Shown here piece after piece: positions 1 to 9,063 of a stretch of DNA of 64,000 nucleotides. The DNA is taken from contig NZ_CP063231.1 in NCBI RefSeq assembly GCF_023612255.1, positions 726,001-790,000 of the forward strand. The letters are read 5' to 3'. This stretch comes from Luteibacter flocculans. GTDB lineage: Bacteria; Pseudomonadota; Gammaproteobacteria; Xanthomonadales; Rhodanobacteraceae. The position numbers and the translations under genes are program-made. Each line of letters starts with the position of its first letter. Position 1 is the stretch's first letter. The notes under the pieces were generated by a model, which saw nothing but the letters and a program-made list of their open reading frames with translations, did no database searches and was not told the origin of the DNA.

Positions 1-45
1 AAGCTTGCCCAGCCTACCCCGGGCATATGTCCTGTGGATGACCGC

Positions 46-732
46 TCAATCGCCCAGGTGCTGTGCCGCCACCAGGGCTTCGAGCCTGTTGCGCACGTGC
101 AGGGCGCGGAAAATCGCGGCCAGATGGATCTTGACCGTGCCCTCGCTGATACCCAGCTCGCGAGCGATCAGTTTGTTCGGGCGGCCCTTCGCCAGCAGCT
201 TGAGCACGTCGATCTGGCGGTCCGTGAGTACGGCCGCCAGGCGCTCCCGCGCGGTGAGGCCATCGTTGCCATTGGGCAGCGCGAAAGCCGGCGCGCCGGT
301 GGCCACGGCAGCCTTCATGGCCTCGGGCGGCACGTAGATGCCTCCGCCGACCACCAGACGCACGGCGTTGAGGATCACGTCGGGAGGGGAAGACTTCGGG
401 ATGTATCCCTGGACGCCAAGATCCAGCACGTGGCGAATGGCAGACGGGTCTTCGGTGCCGGAAAGCACGATGACGGGACGCTGGCGCGACGTGCCGTCGT
501 CTTCCGGCCCGCGCAGGGCCGCGACGGCGTCCTTGATGTGCTCGACGCCTTCGGCGCCGGGCATGGCCATGTCGATCAGCGCGACGTCGGGCGCTGGCCC
601 TTGGGCAAGCTTGTCGCGCAGCTGTGCGACGGTTTCGGCCTCGACAAACTGGACGTCGTCGCCGAGTTCGCGAAGCTTGAGCTTCACGCCCTCGATGATG
701 AGCCGATGATCGTCCGCGATCAGAACAAGCAT
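46..732 (-). CDS. LuxR/NarL-family response regulator
   Basis: DNA-binding response regulator of 228 residues. The N-terminal receiver domain (about 1-120) has the acidic pair D7-D8, a phospho-acceptor D54 in the context ALIDMAMPG, and the conserved lysine K113. A LuxR/GerE helix-turn-helix fills about 165-225. The ATG at 732 is preferred to an upstream start because a GGAGGGA Shine-Dalgarno lies just before it. The gene follows a hybrid sensor kinase on the same strand, 88 bases away, so the two probably form one phosphorelay. The signal and target genes cannot be read from the sequence. Confidence 0.9.
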   Translation of the reverse strand: MLVLIADDHRLIIEGVKLKLRELGDDVQFVEAETVAQLRDKLAQGPAPDVALIDMAMPGAEGVEHIKDAVAALRGPEDDGTSRQRPVIVLSGTEDPSAIRHVLDLGVQGYIPKSSPPDVILNAVRLVVGGGIYVPPEAMKAAVATGAPAFALPNGNDGLTARERLAAVLTDRQIDVLKLLAKGRPNKLIARELGISEGTVKIHLAAIFRALHVRNRLEALVAAQHLGD

Positions 733-820
733 GCCTTCCCTCCGGCCGCGCGAACCGCGAGCCACCCCGTTGCCCGGACCATAGCCCTACGCCGGTCTGG
801 CGGCAAGCAGGCCATATGGT

Positions 821-2731
821 TCAGACGGCTGCATGATGGACAGCCCACGCAGAAACCATTACCTCGTGCAGACGCTCGGGCGAAACCGGCTTGAACAGCA
901 CGCGCGTGGTCTTCTGATCGATGTTTTTGAGGAACTCGCCGCGGGTCTCGCCCGTGATGAGGACGCGCGCGAAGGGCGGTGGATCGCCGGGCCGCCGACG
1001 GTAGTAGCGATCGAGCAGGGCAAGCACGTCGAGTCCCGTGCCCTCGCGCAGGCGCAGGTCGGAGATCACGAGGTCGGGCGGCTGCATCCACTGGTGCACG
1101 GCTTCCATCGCCTGCTGAGCGTCTTCCGCCGTCATCACTTCGCAGCCCCAGCTGCCGAGCAGATAGCTGATGCCAGCGAGGATGCTGGGTTCGTCGTCGA
1201 TGACCAATACGCGCATGCCGGCCACGTCGCGGGGGATGCCGGGCTCCGGCTCGGGCACGGGCGGTGCGTCCATCAGGCCGGGCATCACTTCGGGCAGCAC
1301 GATCGAGAACAGCGTGCCCTTGCCCGGCCGCGAGCGTACCGTGGCGGACGTACCCAACAGACCGGCGAGCTTCTGCACCGTGGACAGCCCCAGGCCGAGT
1401 CCGCGGCGGGTGCCTTCCGGGCGGCCGGTTTCCGGGCCGCTTTCCACGCGATAGAACTCGTCGAAGATGTGCTGGAGATGTTCTTCGCCGATGCCCAGAC
1501 CGGTGTCCCAGACATCGATGCGTGCGGTGCCGTCGAGGCGTCGCCGCGCGCCGACCAGCACGCCGCCGCAACGTGTATAGCGCAGTGCATTGCTCACGAG
1601 ATTGTTGAGGATGCGAGCGAGCATCGTGCGGTCGGTGCGTACCCACAGATCCGTCGTGCGCACGACGAGCCGCAGGTCGTTCTGTTCCGCCACCATGCGG
1701 AAGTTGACGCTCACCTCGTCGAACACTTCGTCCAGCCGTACGGCGCGCACCACCGGAGGCATGGCGCCGGTCTCCAGTCGCGAGAGGTCGAGCAGTTCGC
1801 CGAACAGGTGATCCAGCGATTCGACGCATTCCTGGATGTGCGCGATACGGTTCAGGCGGATGGGATCGTATTCATCCACCGCCAGTCCGGACGAGAACAA
1901 GGTCAATGCGTACAGCGGTTGACGAAGATCGTGCGATGCGGCGGCGAGGAACCGCGCCTTGGCGACGCTGGCCGCTTCCAGTGCGGCGTTCTTGCGCGCC
2001 AATTCCTCTGTCGCGCTGGTGATCTCGCGCTCCATGCCGATCTGCGCATGCAGCAGCTTCGATGCGGCGCCGTTGAAGCCGCGCTGCAGGTCGCCGATCT
2101 CCGTGTCGTCGGTGACCGGCACCACCACCGTGCGGTCGCCCAGGCCGAGCTGACGCACGGCGATGGCAAGGTTCCGCAGCGGCGCGCTGAGCCAGCGAGC
2201 TGTCGACCAGCCGATACCCACTGCGATCAGCAGGCTGAGCGTGAGCCAGATCAGCGCGTTGTGCACGCTGGCACGCTGGGCAGCGACCGCATCCTCCACG
2301 CTGACGTCGACCGTCACGGTACCGAGTACGCGGCGGTTCAACGGATCGACGATCTCCCTGGCGACGGTGAGGCCTTCATCGTCATCGCTGATCGAGCTGT
2401 TGACGCGGTCCGCCACGATCTCGCCATCGCGGTTGCTGATGCGTACACGCGACACTTGCGGCAACTGCACGATCGACTGCGCAATCCGGCCGAGTTCGCG
2501 TCGCTCGCCCGTGCGCAGTGCGTCGCCTGACACGGTAGCAGCCTGCTGCGCGATGGCGTCCGCGGTGGACCGGCCCATCTCGTGCAGCGTGTCCATCTGG
2601 TGGCGGGTCAGCAACGTGACCAGCAGGACTGCACTGATCGCAGTCGGAACGAGGGCAACGCACGTCAGGCGCTGCACGAGCGACGTGCGACGCCAGACCT
2701 TTTCCAGCCATGGAGTGGATACATCACGCAT
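821..2731 (-). CDS. Hybrid sensor histidine kinase with C-terminal receiver domain
   Basis: Inner-membrane hybrid kinase of 636 residues. TM1 is at about 22-42, followed by a short periplasmic region of roughly 115 residues, TM2 at about 158-178 and a HAMP linker. The HisKA domain carries H267 (ASHDLRQPLY), the ATPase domain has N377 and the glycine boxes DTGLGIG (409-415) and GLGLGLS (444-450), and a receiver domain at about 506-630 has acceptor D558. The periplasmic sensor region matches no domain I recognise. AGGGGA precedes the ATG. It lies upstream of the LuxR-type regulator, which is the likely phosphorelay output. A free-standing Hpt protein is not visible here. Confidence 0.93.
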   Translation of the reverse strand: MRDVSTPWLEKVWRRTSLVQRLTCVALVPTAISAVLLVTLLTRHQMDTLHEMGRSTADAIAQQAATVSGDALRTGERRELGRIAQSIVQLPQVSRVRISNRDGEIVADRVNSSISDDDEGLTVAREIVDPLNRRVLGTVTVDVSVEDAVAAQRASVHNALIWLTLSLLIAVGIGWSTARWLSAPLRNLAIAVRQLGLGDRTVVVPVTDDTEIGDLQRGFNGAASKLLHAQIGMEREITSATEELARKNAALEAASVAKARFLAAASHDLRQPLYALTLFSSGLAVDEYDPIRLNRIAHIQECVESLDHLFGELLDLSRLETGAMPPVVRAVRLDEVFDEVSVNFRMVAEQNDLRLVVRTTDLWVRTDRTMLARILNNLVSNALRYTRCGGVLVGARRRLDGTARIDVWDTGLGIGEEHLQHIFDEFYRVESGPETGRPEGTRRGLGLGLSTVQKLAGLLGTSATVRSRPGKGTLFSIVLPEVMPGLMDAPPVPEPEPGIPRDVAGMRVLVIDDEPSILAGISYLLGSWGCEVMTAEDAQQAMEAVHQWMQPPDLVISDLRLREGTGLDVLALLDRYYRRRPGDPPPFARVLITGETRGEFLKNIDQKTTRVLFKPVSPERLHEVMVSAWAVHHAAV

Positions 2732-2801
2732 GTGTTTCCCCTGGCACCGCCCTCCCGGCGGCGCGAGGCCTACAGCCTAGCGCAGATCGCGAGCGGCGGC
2801 G

Positions 2802-3509
2802 TCAGCGGCCCCGGCGCAGCCGGGCGCGGATCGTTCGTATGGCCAGGGGCAGCAGGGTCAGAACGGCGAACGCCGCCAGCGGGATCAACAGGCGCTGATT
2901 CATCAGGCCGCCCGCGCTGACCGGGGTGCCGCTGGCGATCGTTGCGCCAAGCCCGGCGCCCACGGCGCTTTCGACGCACAACGAGACGGTGCCGCCAAGC
3001 CAGGTGGCAACGATGAAAAGCCATAGCGGGCAGCGCAGCCATGCCAGCGTCATGGTCATGATGCCGAGGGGGACGATCGGGACGAACCGAAGGGCGAACG
3101 TATAGGTCACCGGATGCGCGGCGTAACCGTCGCGCAGGCGGCGGGCCAGGGGCGGAGGCTCGCGTCCGCCCGGGCCAAAGGCGTAACGGCTGGCGCCGTA
3201 GAGCGCGAGCGAGCCGAGCAGGACGGCGACGGAGGACAGTGCCGTGCCTTCCCAGGTGCCGAAAAGCAGACCGCCGCTCAGCACGATCACGATGGTGCCC
3301 GGGACGCCGGTAGCGATTGCGAAGCAGAGCACGCCTGCATAGAGCAGGCGCGAGGCCACCGGATATGTCGCGATGGCCGTGCGCAGTTGCCCTTCTTCAG
3401 CCAGCAGGCGATGCGGTTCGAGACGGTCGAAGACGCCGCCGAACAGCAGCCCGAGGCCGATCAAGATCAGCAGGCACAACGGCAGGACGGTGCGCCAGCG
3501 GCGGGTCAT
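2802..3509 (-). CDS. TVP38/TMEM64 (VTT domain) inner-membrane protein
   Basis: Polytopic membrane protein of 235 residues. It has a TM segment near the N-terminus, the VTT/SNARE-associated core with a GVPGTIVIVLSGGLLFG-type re-entrant motif around 70-90, an FALRFVPIVPLG segment further on, and a C-terminal TM followed by an arginine-rich tail. Bacterial members of this family are DedA-like transporters or scramblases of poorly defined substrate. It begins 15 bases after the stop of the deaminase gene on the same strand, so it is probably the last gene of a glnS-deaminase-TVP38 unit. Confidence 0.85.
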   Translation of the reverse strand: MTRRWRTVLPLCLLILIGLGLLFGGVFDRLEPHRLLAEEGQLRTAIATYPVASRLLYAGVLCFAIATGVPGTIVIVLSGGLLFGTWEGTALSSVAVLLGSLALYGASRYAFGPGGREPPPLARRLRDGYAAHPVTYTFALRFVPIVPLGIMTMTLAWLRCPLWLFIVATWLGGTVSLCVESAVGAGLGATIASGTPVSAGGLMNQRLLIPLAAFAVLTLLPLAIRTIRARLRRGR

Positions 3510-3524
3510 CGGTGTTTATCCGAG

Positions 3525-4082
3525 TCAGTACGCCGCGCCCGATTCGCCGTAGCGACGCAGCACCTCGCGGGCCTCGTCGCGGCGAATATCGCGGCGCACG
3601 GCGATGCCGCGGCGTTCCAGCTCGCCGATCCAGTCGGCGGGCAGCGGGCCTTCGTCGAACGGCGTCAGCGCTTCGACGTCCTCGGCGCGCGCGCCGATCA
3701 GCAGGGTGTCGATGCCTGCCCAGACGGTGGCGCCATAGCACTGGCAGCAAGGCTGTGAACTGGTGGCGAGCACGAACGTGCTGCCGTCCTCATTGAGGCG
3801 GAAACGTTGCAGCCGCTGCTGCGCGGTCATGTACGCCATCATCTCGGCGTGAGCGGCCGAGCAGGTGTGCGGCACGACGCGGTTCACGCCGACGGAGACG
3901 ATGCGGTCGTTGCCGTCGAACACCACGGCACCGAACGGGCCGCCGGTGGCGAGGTCCACATTGCGATCGGAGAGTTCGATCGCCAGGCCGACCTTCGCCT
4001 CGTCGCCTGGATAGGCTACCGACGTATCGACGGCCTCGTGGACCCAGGCGGGCAGGGTGAGATGGATCTGCGCGTAGAGCAT
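3525..4082 (-). CDS. Nucleoside (guanine/cytidine-type) deaminase
   Basis: Zinc-dependent deaminase of the CDA/tRNA-adenosine deaminase fold, 185 residues. The zinc site is visible as H78-A-E80 and P111-C112-C113-Q114-C115, with E80 as the proton shuttle. An NxxxxLATGGPFGAVV-type substrate loop lies near residue 41-54, as in guanine deaminases of this family. The ATG at 4082 is used because it overlaps the glnS stop codon (TGATG), implying translational coupling. A longer frame-open extension upstream is antisense-free but lies wholly inside glnS. The base or nucleoside used cannot be fixed from sequence alone; tRNA editing (TadA) is less likely given the length. Confidence 0.85.
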   Translation of the reverse strand: MLYAQIHLTLPAWVHEAVDTSVAYPGDEAKVGLAIELSDRNVDLATGGPFGAVVFDGNDRIVSVGVNRVVPHTCSAAHAEMMAYMTAQQRLQRFRLNEDGSTFVLATSSQPCCQCYGATVWAGIDTLLIGARAEDVEALTPFDEGPLPADWIGELERRGIAVRRDIRRDEAREVLRRYGESGAAY

Positions 4083-5809
4083 CAGGCTTGCTTCGCCCAC
4101 GAATCGCGCAGCGTCACGACGCGGTTGAACACCGGCGCGTCGTGCGTGTGGTCGTGCATGTCGGCCACGAAGTACCCGAGGCGTTCGAACTGCATGCGAT
4201 CCTCGCGCGCCGCGCCGGCAGCGGCCGGTTCGACATAGCCGTGCACGATGCGGCGCGACTGCGGATTGAGGTGGTCCTTGTAGGTCTTGCCGTCGCTGTC
4301 GTCGTCTGGGTCGGTGACATCGAACAGGCGGTCGTACAGGCGCACCACGGCCGGGACGGCATGACGCGCACTGACCCAATGAATGGTGCCCTTCACCTTG
4401 CGATCCGCGCCGGGCATGCCGCTGCGGGTATCGAGGTCGAGCGTGCAACGCAGTTCGACGATGTCGCCGGCTTCGTTTTTTACGATCTCGTCGCAACGCA
4501 CGATGCCGACGCCGCGCAGGCGCACTTCGCCTTCGGGCTTCAAGCGATGGAATCCCTTCGGCGGCACTTCGGCGAAATCCTCGCGCTCGATCCAGACCTC
4601 GCGCGAGAACGGGACGCTGCGTGTGCCGAAGCTCTCGTCCTTCGGATGGTTCGGGAAGGTGAGCGATTCCTCGTGCGCTTCCGGAAGGTTGGTGATGACC
4701 AGCTTCACTGGATCGATGACCGCAAGGCGACGCGGCGCGCTGCCGTCGAGGTCTTCGCGCACGGCACCTTCGAGCACGCTCATGTCGATGGTGCTGTTCT
4801 GCTTGCTGACACCGATGCGCTCCCAGAACAGGCGAATGCCGGCCGGCGTGAAGCCACGGCGGCGTACGCCTGCGATGGTCGGCAGGCGCGGATCGTCCCA
4901 GCCGTCCACGAGGTTTTCGGAGACCAGCGTGATGAGCTTGCGCTTGCTCATCACCGTGTAGTTGAGGTTGCCGCGCGAGAACTCGATCTGTCGCGGTTTG
5001 CTCGGCGCGGTCGGCAGGCCGGCGGCCAGCAGCGGCTGCCACAGTTCCGGATCGTTGGCGAGATCCACCTTATCCACGCACCAGTCGTACAGCGGACGGT
5101 GATCTTCAAATTCCAACGTGCACAGCGAATGCGTGATGCCTTCCAGCGCATCCGAGAGCGAATGGGCGAAGTCGTACATCGGGTAGATCGGCCACGCGTC
5201 GCCGGTGTTCTGGTGATGCACCTTGCGGATGCGATACAGGGCCGGATCGCGCAGGTTGATGTTGCCCGAGGTCATGTCGATCTTGGCGCGGAGGGTCTTG
5301 CTGCCATCGGCGAATTCGCCGGCCCGCATGCGCTGGAACAGGTCGAGGTTTTCTTCCACCGAGCGGTCGCGATAGGGCGAGTTGCGACCCGGCTCGGTAA
5401 GCGTGCCGCGGTATTCGCGTACTTCCTCGGCGCTCAGGTCGTCCACGTAGGCTTCGCCGAGACGGATCAGCTTCAGTGCCGAGCGGTAGAACACCTCGAA
5501 GTAATCGGACGCGTGGCGCAATTCGGCCCAGTCGAAACCGAGCCACTTCACGTCGCGCTGGATCGCCTCCACGTATTCGACGTCTTCCTTGGACGGGTTG
5601 GTGTCGTCGAAGCGCAGGTTGCAGGTGCCGGTGAACTCGCTGGCAAGGCCGAAGTTGAGGCAGATCGACTTGGCATGGCCCAGATGCAGGTAGCCATTCG
5701 GCTCCGGCGGGAAGCGCGTGCGAATGGCCGTGTGCTTGCCGGACGCCAGGTCGTCACGGACGATCTGGCGGATGAAATGCTGCTGCAGGACGGGCGTTTC
5801 GGTCGACAT
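4082..5809 (-). CDS. glnS: Glutaminyl-tRNA synthetase
   Basis: Class I aminoacyl-tRNA synthetase of 575 residues that charges tRNA-Gln in the cytoplasm. The HIGH box appears as HLGH at 42-45 in the context [15 protein letters not shown], and the KMSKS equivalent is VMSKRK. The C-terminal half holds the two anticodon-binding beta-barrels. The length is close to the E. coli enzyme (about 554). Presence of GlnRS implies direct glutaminylation of tRNA-Gln. The stop codon overlaps the start of the nucleoside deaminase gene, and the start diverges from the DUF2007 gene across about 100 bases. Confidence 0.97.
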   Translation of the reverse strand: MSTETPVLQQHFIRQIVRDDLASGKHTAIRTRFPPEPNGYLHLGHAKSICLNFGLASEFTGTCNLRFDDTNPSKEDVEYVEAIQRDVKWLGFDWAELRHASDYFEVFYRSALKLIRLGEAYVDDLSAEEVREYRGTLTEPGRNSPYRDRSVEENLDLFQRMRAGEFADGSKTLRAKIDMTSGNINLRDPALYRIRKVHHQNTGDAWPIYPMYDFAHSLSDALEGITHSLCTLEFEDHRPLYDWCVDKVDLANDPELWQPLLAAGLPTAPSKPRQIEFSRGNLNYTVMSKRKLITLVSENLVDGWDDPRLPTIAGVRRRGFTPAGIRLFWERIGVSKQNSTIDMSVLEGAVREDLDGSAPRRLAVIDPVKLVITNLPEAHEESLTFPNHPKDESFGTRSVPFSREVWIEREDFAEVPPKGFHRLKPEGEVRLRGVGIVRCDEIVKNEAGDIVELRCTLDLDTRSGMPGADRKVKGTIHWVSARHAVPAVVRLYDRLFDVTDPDDDSDGKTYKDHLNPQSRRIVHGYVEPAAAGAAREDRMQFERLGYFVADMHDHTHDAPVFNRVVTLRDSWAKQA

Positions 5810-5910
5810 CGCGAAGGGCTCGGAAGAAGGTGCGTGGCAAACGTCCGAGTTTACCTTTGTTGTCGGCCGGGCGCTTGCCGCGGCCGCCGTCGGCGGGGTA
5901 GCTTGGCGCC

Positions 5911-6183
5911 ATGCGCATCGCTTACCACGCCGAAACCCTGATCGACGCCCATCTGGTGAAGGATGCGCTGGAGCGTGCCGAGATTCCCGCGTTCATTGCC
6001 GGCGAGTTCCTCACCGGCGCCGTCGGACAGCTTCCGGCGCGCGATTTTGTGGCCGTGATGGTGCCTGAAGCCGCCGCCGAAGCCGCCGAGGGGATCGTCC
6101 GTGCGTTAGATGCCCAACTGGCGGAGGCACGTGCCGCTGTGGCCGCCGACGACGATTTCGGCGCGGCAACGCTGCCCGCCTGA
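5911..6183 (+). CDS. DUF2007 family small protein (putative signal-transducing)
   Basis: A 90-residue protein with the compact DUF2007 ferredoxin-like pattern: an N-terminal [21 protein letters not shown] segment typed as a GlnB-like fold, a [16 protein letters not shown] loop and a second beta-alpha unit ending in an alanine-rich helix. Family members are uncharacterised but often called putative signal-transducing proteins. It lies 26 bases before apt on the same strand and may share its transcript. No catalytic residues can be proposed. Confidence 0.75.
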   Translation: MRIAYHAETLIDAHLVKDALERAEIPAFIAGEFLTGAVGQLPARDFVAVMVPEAAAEAAEGIVRALDAQLAEARAAVAADDDFGAATLPA

Positions 6184-6209
6184 ATCAACCGCTTTCCCAG
6201 GATCCTTTC

Positions 6210-6728
6210 ATGCAGGCTCTTTTCGACCTCGTCCGCGACGTGCCGGACTTCCCGCGTTCCGGCATTCTGTTCAAGGACATCACTCCGCTGCTGGCGGATG
6301 CGGACGCCTTCGGCGCCTGCATCGATGCGTTATGCGAGCCCTGGCGCGGGCACGGTATCGGCGCCGTCTGCGGCATCGAGTCGCGCGGCTTCATCTTCGG
6401 CGCTGCCATGGCGCGCGCGCTTGGCGCGGGCTTCGTGCCCCTGCGCAAGGCCGGCAAGCTGCCGCCGCCGGTCGTCGGGGTCGACTACGGGCTGGAGTAC
6501 GGGTTGGATCGCCTGGAAATCGGTACCGATGCCCTCTCGCCCGGCGAGCGCGTGCTCATCGTGGATGACGTGCTGGCGACCGGCGGCACCCTGGAGGCCG
6601 GCCGGCGGCTGGTCGAACGGCTGGGCGCGGAAGTCGTCGGTGCCAGCGTTGCTATCGAACTCAGTGCGCTCAACGGACGGTCCCGCTGGCCGGCTAGTCT
6701 GCCGTTGCGCGCCTTGATGGCGTTTTGA
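6210..6728 (+). CDS. apt: Adenine phosphoribosyltransferase
   Basis: Purine-salvage enzyme converting adenine and PRPP to AMP, 172 residues and cytoplasmic. The PRPP-binding motif VLIVDDVLATGGT is near residue 111-123. The N-terminal DVPDFPRSGILFKDITPLL signature is specific to Apt rather than Hpt or Upp, and GIESRGFIFGAAMA forms the second conserved block. The gene abuts, end to end, a convergent hypothetical gene with no intergenic base. Confidence 0.96.
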   Translation: MQALFDLVRDVPDFPRSGILFKDITPLLADADAFGACIDALCEPWRGHGIGAVCGIESRGFIFGAAMARALGAGFVPLRKAGKLPPPVVGVDYGLEYGLDRLEIGTDALSPGERVLIVDDVLATGGTLEAGRRLVERLGAEVVGASVAIELSALNGRSRWPASLPLRALMAF

Positions 6729-7322
6729 TCAGCGCACGTCGCGGATCGCCTCGACGAGTACGATTTCGCACGCGCCTGCGCCGGTATCGTCGCGGGTCAG
6801 CGACGTGTTCCAGTGCCATCCGTCGTCGCGCTTCACGTCCACGAGGAAACCTTCCAGGTGCACCACTTCCCCAGGGCGGACGGTGCGCAGTTCGCGAGCC
6901 GCCTCGTCGTTGGCCGGGATCATGTGCATGTTCGCGCTGGAATCCTCGATCTCGCGGCGCGGGATCGGGAAATTGTCGGTGTACCAGTAGTAGAAGCGGT
7001 TGGACTGTGAGATGCGGATGCTGTTGAGCACCGAACTGTCGGACATGCGGCCCCAGCCCATCGCCAGATCCGTGGGAGCGATCGGGGCCAGGTCGTCCAG
7101 TTGGTAGTCCTCGCGCGACAGCACACGTGCCGTCATCGCGAAGCTGGCCCGGGGTTCGAGCGTGAAGTGTCCGCGGTTGAGCAGCGTGCCGTGCGGCAGG
7201 TTCTCCTGGTCGGGAGCGGCATCCGCCAGGATGCCCGGCGCGTCGTGCACGGGCCGGTGGCGCCACCAGGAATAGCAGCCCCAGCCACAGAGCAGGAGCA
7301 GGACGACGAGCCAGACGCGCAT
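6729..7322 (-). CDS. Conserved hypothetical membrane-anchored protein
   Basis: A 197-residue protein that I cannot assign to a family. The first about 20 residues (MRVWLVVLLLLCGWGCYSWW) form a hydrophobic anchor or uncleaved signal, so the rest is probably periplasmic. The body contains FYYWYTDNFPIPRREIEDSSAN and a predicted beta-rich C-terminal half. I use ATG 7322 so that the hydrophobic segment is N-terminal; an in-frame ATG 33 bases upstream would overlap the end of oxyR. It lies directly behind oxyR on the same strand, and its stop abuts the apt stop. Confidence 0.6.
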   Translation of the reverse strand: MRVWLVVLLLLCGWGCYSWWRHRPVHDAPGILADAAPDQENLPHGTLLNRGHFTLEPRASFAMTARVLSREDYQLDDLAPIAPTDLAMGWGRMSDSSVLNSIRISQSNRFYYWYTDNFPIPRREIEDSSANMHMIPANDEAARELRTVRPGEVVHLEGFLVDVKRDDGWHWNTSLTRDDTGAGACEIVLVEAIRDVR

Positions 7323-7335
7323 CGCAACGGAACCG

Positions 7336-8295
7336 TCAGGAAGATGGGAGGGCAACGGTTGGCGAGCCTTCCGGTTGACGGGAGGCGCAGCCGCGCGTGC
7401 TGAACAAATCGGCAGGAACGTCGCGAATGACCGCCGCCAGCGCCTCGAAAAAGGGCGTCATGGCGGAACTCTTGCGCCAGAGCATGGCAATACGGCGGCT
7501 CGGCGCGGGCGCCTCGAACTCGATCAGCGCCACGTTGGGCGACTGCGCGATTGGCGGCTTCACGGCCAGGGCCGGGAGCAGGGTGATGCCCACATTGGCG
7601 GAGACCATCTGCCGGAGCGTCTCCAGGCTCGTGGCGCGAAAGCCCGTGCGCTCGCCGGCGCCGGCCAGGTGGCACACCTCGAGCGCCTGATCGCGCAGGC
7701 AATGACCGTCTTCCAGCAACAGCAGGTTCTGCTGCGACAGATCGTCCATGTGCAACGAGCGACGCCCCGCCAGTTCGTGACCCGACGGGACGGCCAGGAC
7801 AAACGGTTCCTCGAACAGGAATTCGGTGTGCAGCGAGTCGTCGTGGACGGGCAGGGCGAGAATGCCGGCGTCGAGGGTGCCCTCGCGCAGCATGTGCAGC
7901 ACCTGCTCGGTCTTTTCCTCACGCAGCAGGAGTTCCAGCCGGGGAAAGCGCTCGCGCAGCCGCGGAATCACATGCGGGAGCAGATACGGCCCCAGCGTAG
8001 GGAAGATGCCGAGGCGGATCGTGCCCGACTCCGGGTCGCGCGTCCGCTGGGCAATGGATTTGATCTCATCCACCTGCGACAGCACGGCGCGGGCACGGCG
8101 GGCGATTTCACGCCCCGTTTCCGTCAGCAGCACCTTGCGCGGCGTACGCTCCACCAGTGCGACACCGAGCTCGTCCTCGAGCTTGCGGATCTGGGTCGAC
8201 AGCGTGGGCTGACTGACGAAGCTCGCCTCGGCCGCACGGCCAAAATGCCGGTACTCCGCCAGGGCGACGAGGTAGGACAGGTCACGCAGATTCAT
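7336..8295 (-). CDS. oxyR: Hydrogen-peroxide sensor regulator OxyR (LysR family)
   Basis: LysR-type transcriptional regulator of 319 residues. The winged HTH is at 1-60 (NLRDLSYLVALAEYRHFGRAA). The regulatory domain holds GHCLRDQALEVC with C199 and C208, the exact redox pair and numbering of E. coli OxyR, so peroxide sensing by a reversible C199-C208 disulfide is expected. It is divergent from ahpC across 155 bases that contain a near-consensus OxyR operator (8320-8356), giving both autoregulation and peroxide-induced ahpC. The C-terminal tail beyond about 300 is longer than in E. coli. Confidence 0.96.
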   Translation of the reverse strand: MNLRDLSYLVALAEYRHFGRAAEASFVSQPTLSTQIRKLEDELGVALVERTPRKVLLTETGREIARRARAVLSQVDEIKSIAQRTRDPESGTIRLGIFPTLGPYLLPHVIPRLRERFPRLELLLREEKTEQVLHMLREGTLDAGILALPVHDDSLHTEFLFEEPFVLAVPSGHELAGRRSLHMDDLSQQNLLLLEDGHCLRDQALEVCHLAGAGERTGFRATSLETLRQMVSANVGITLLPALAVKPPIAQSPNVALIEFEAPAPSRRIAMLWRKSSAMTPFFEALAAVIRDVPADLFSTRGCASRQPEGSPTVALPSS

Positions 8296-8319
8296 GACGA
8301 CGGCTCTGGGTGGGCTACG

Positions 8320-8356
8320 ATAGTCTTAGCCTATCACATTGATGCCTACAATCGAT
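8320..8356. promoter_or_regulatory. OxyR tetramer binding site
   Basis: The 37 bases follow the OxyR consensus ATAG-N7-CTAT-N7-ATAG-N7-CTAT. Here the four contact blocks are ATAG (8320), CTAT (8331), ATGC (8342) and CGAT (8353), each separated by exactly seven bases. Thirteen of the 16 block positions match. The site sits between the divergent oxyR and ahpC genes, next to the predicted ahpC promoter, which fits activation of ahpC and repression of oxyR. Confidence 0.82.
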
Positions 8357-8368
8357 TTGGAATATGTA
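8339..8368 (+). promoter_or_regulatory. Candidate ahpC promoter
   Basis: TTGATG (8339-8344) and TATGTA (8363-8368) are spaced 18 bases, a plausible sigma-70 promoter for ahpC. The -35 box overlaps the distal half of the OxyR site, as expected for a class where OxyR contacts RNA polymerase. The hexamers are imperfect, so this is an inference from position and spacing. Confidence 0.45.
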
Positions 8369-8450
8369 GTGCCTAGCGGTAAGCTTCTGTTCCAGTCGCG
8401 TCACCAAGCGCGCGTAGAGTCCAACCACCCCTCAAATGGAGAGTCGAAAG

Positions 8451-8999
8451 ATGCTGAGCATTGGCGATAAGTTCCCCCAGTTCAACCTCAAGGCCGTTAA
8501 CGGCGGCCCGCTCGCCAACAAGATCGAGGACGCCTTCGTCGACGTGACGGACAAGTCCTACGAGGGCAAGTGGAAGCTGGTCTTCTCGTACCCGAAGGAC
8601 TTCACCTTCGTCTGCCCGACCGAGATCAAGGGTTTCAGCGACCTCAACGAGAAGTTTGCCGACCGCGATTGCCAGATCCTGGCCGTGTCGACCGACTCGG
8701 AATTCGTCCACCGCGCCTGGCGCATGGACCATGCCGACCTGAAGGATCTCACCTTCCCGATGCTGGCCGACATCAACAAGGACCTGTGCCGTGAGCTCGG
8801 TATCCTCACGAGCGAAGGCGTCGCCCAGCGCGCCACCTTCCTGGTCGATCCGAACGGCGAAATCCAGTTCGTCTATGTGACTGCCGGCTCCGTCGGTCGC
8901 AACCCGGACGAAGTGCTGCGCGTGCTCGACGCCCTGCAGACGGACGAGCTGTGCGCCTGCAACTGGAAGGCTGGCGACGAGACCCTCAAGGTCGCCTAA
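8451..8999 (+). CDS. ahpC: Peroxiredoxin AhpC, mycobacterial-type
   Basis: Two-cysteine peroxiredoxin of 182 residues that reduces H2O2, organic peroxides and peroxynitrite. The peroxidatic cysteine is C55 in FTFVCPTEI. The C-terminus has C168 and C170 in DELCACNW, the three-cysteine arrangement of Mycobacterium tuberculosis AhpC (C61, C174, C176) and not that of the AhpF-dependent enteric AhpC. ATG 8451 is chosen over ATG 8436 because GGAGAG (8438-8443) is seven bases before it. The expected electron donor, AhpD, is the next gene, and OxyR is divergent upstream. Confidence 0.93.
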   Translation: MLSIGDKFPQFNLKAVNGGPLANKIEDAFVDVTDKSYEGKWKLVFSYPKDFTFVCPTEIKGFSDLNEKFADRDCQILAVSTDSEFVHRAWRMDHADLKDLTFPMLADINKDLCRELGILTSEGVAQRATFLVDPNGEIQFVYVTAGSVGRNPDEVLRVLDALQTDELCACNWKAGDETLKVA

Positions 9000-9063
9000 G
9001 TTCCACCGCTCGTAAGTCCCGCGCCGCGGCCCCCTCCCTCCCCCCGCGCGGCGCGGGCAGCCC

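Noticed and set aside
1-45. A further feature at the left edge
   Set aside because: The 45 bases before the response-regulator stop hold no recognisable structure.
5810-5910. T-box or other leader upstream of glnS
   Set aside because: The 101-base gap between glnS and the DUF2007 gene is too short and shows no T-box or specifier-loop structure.
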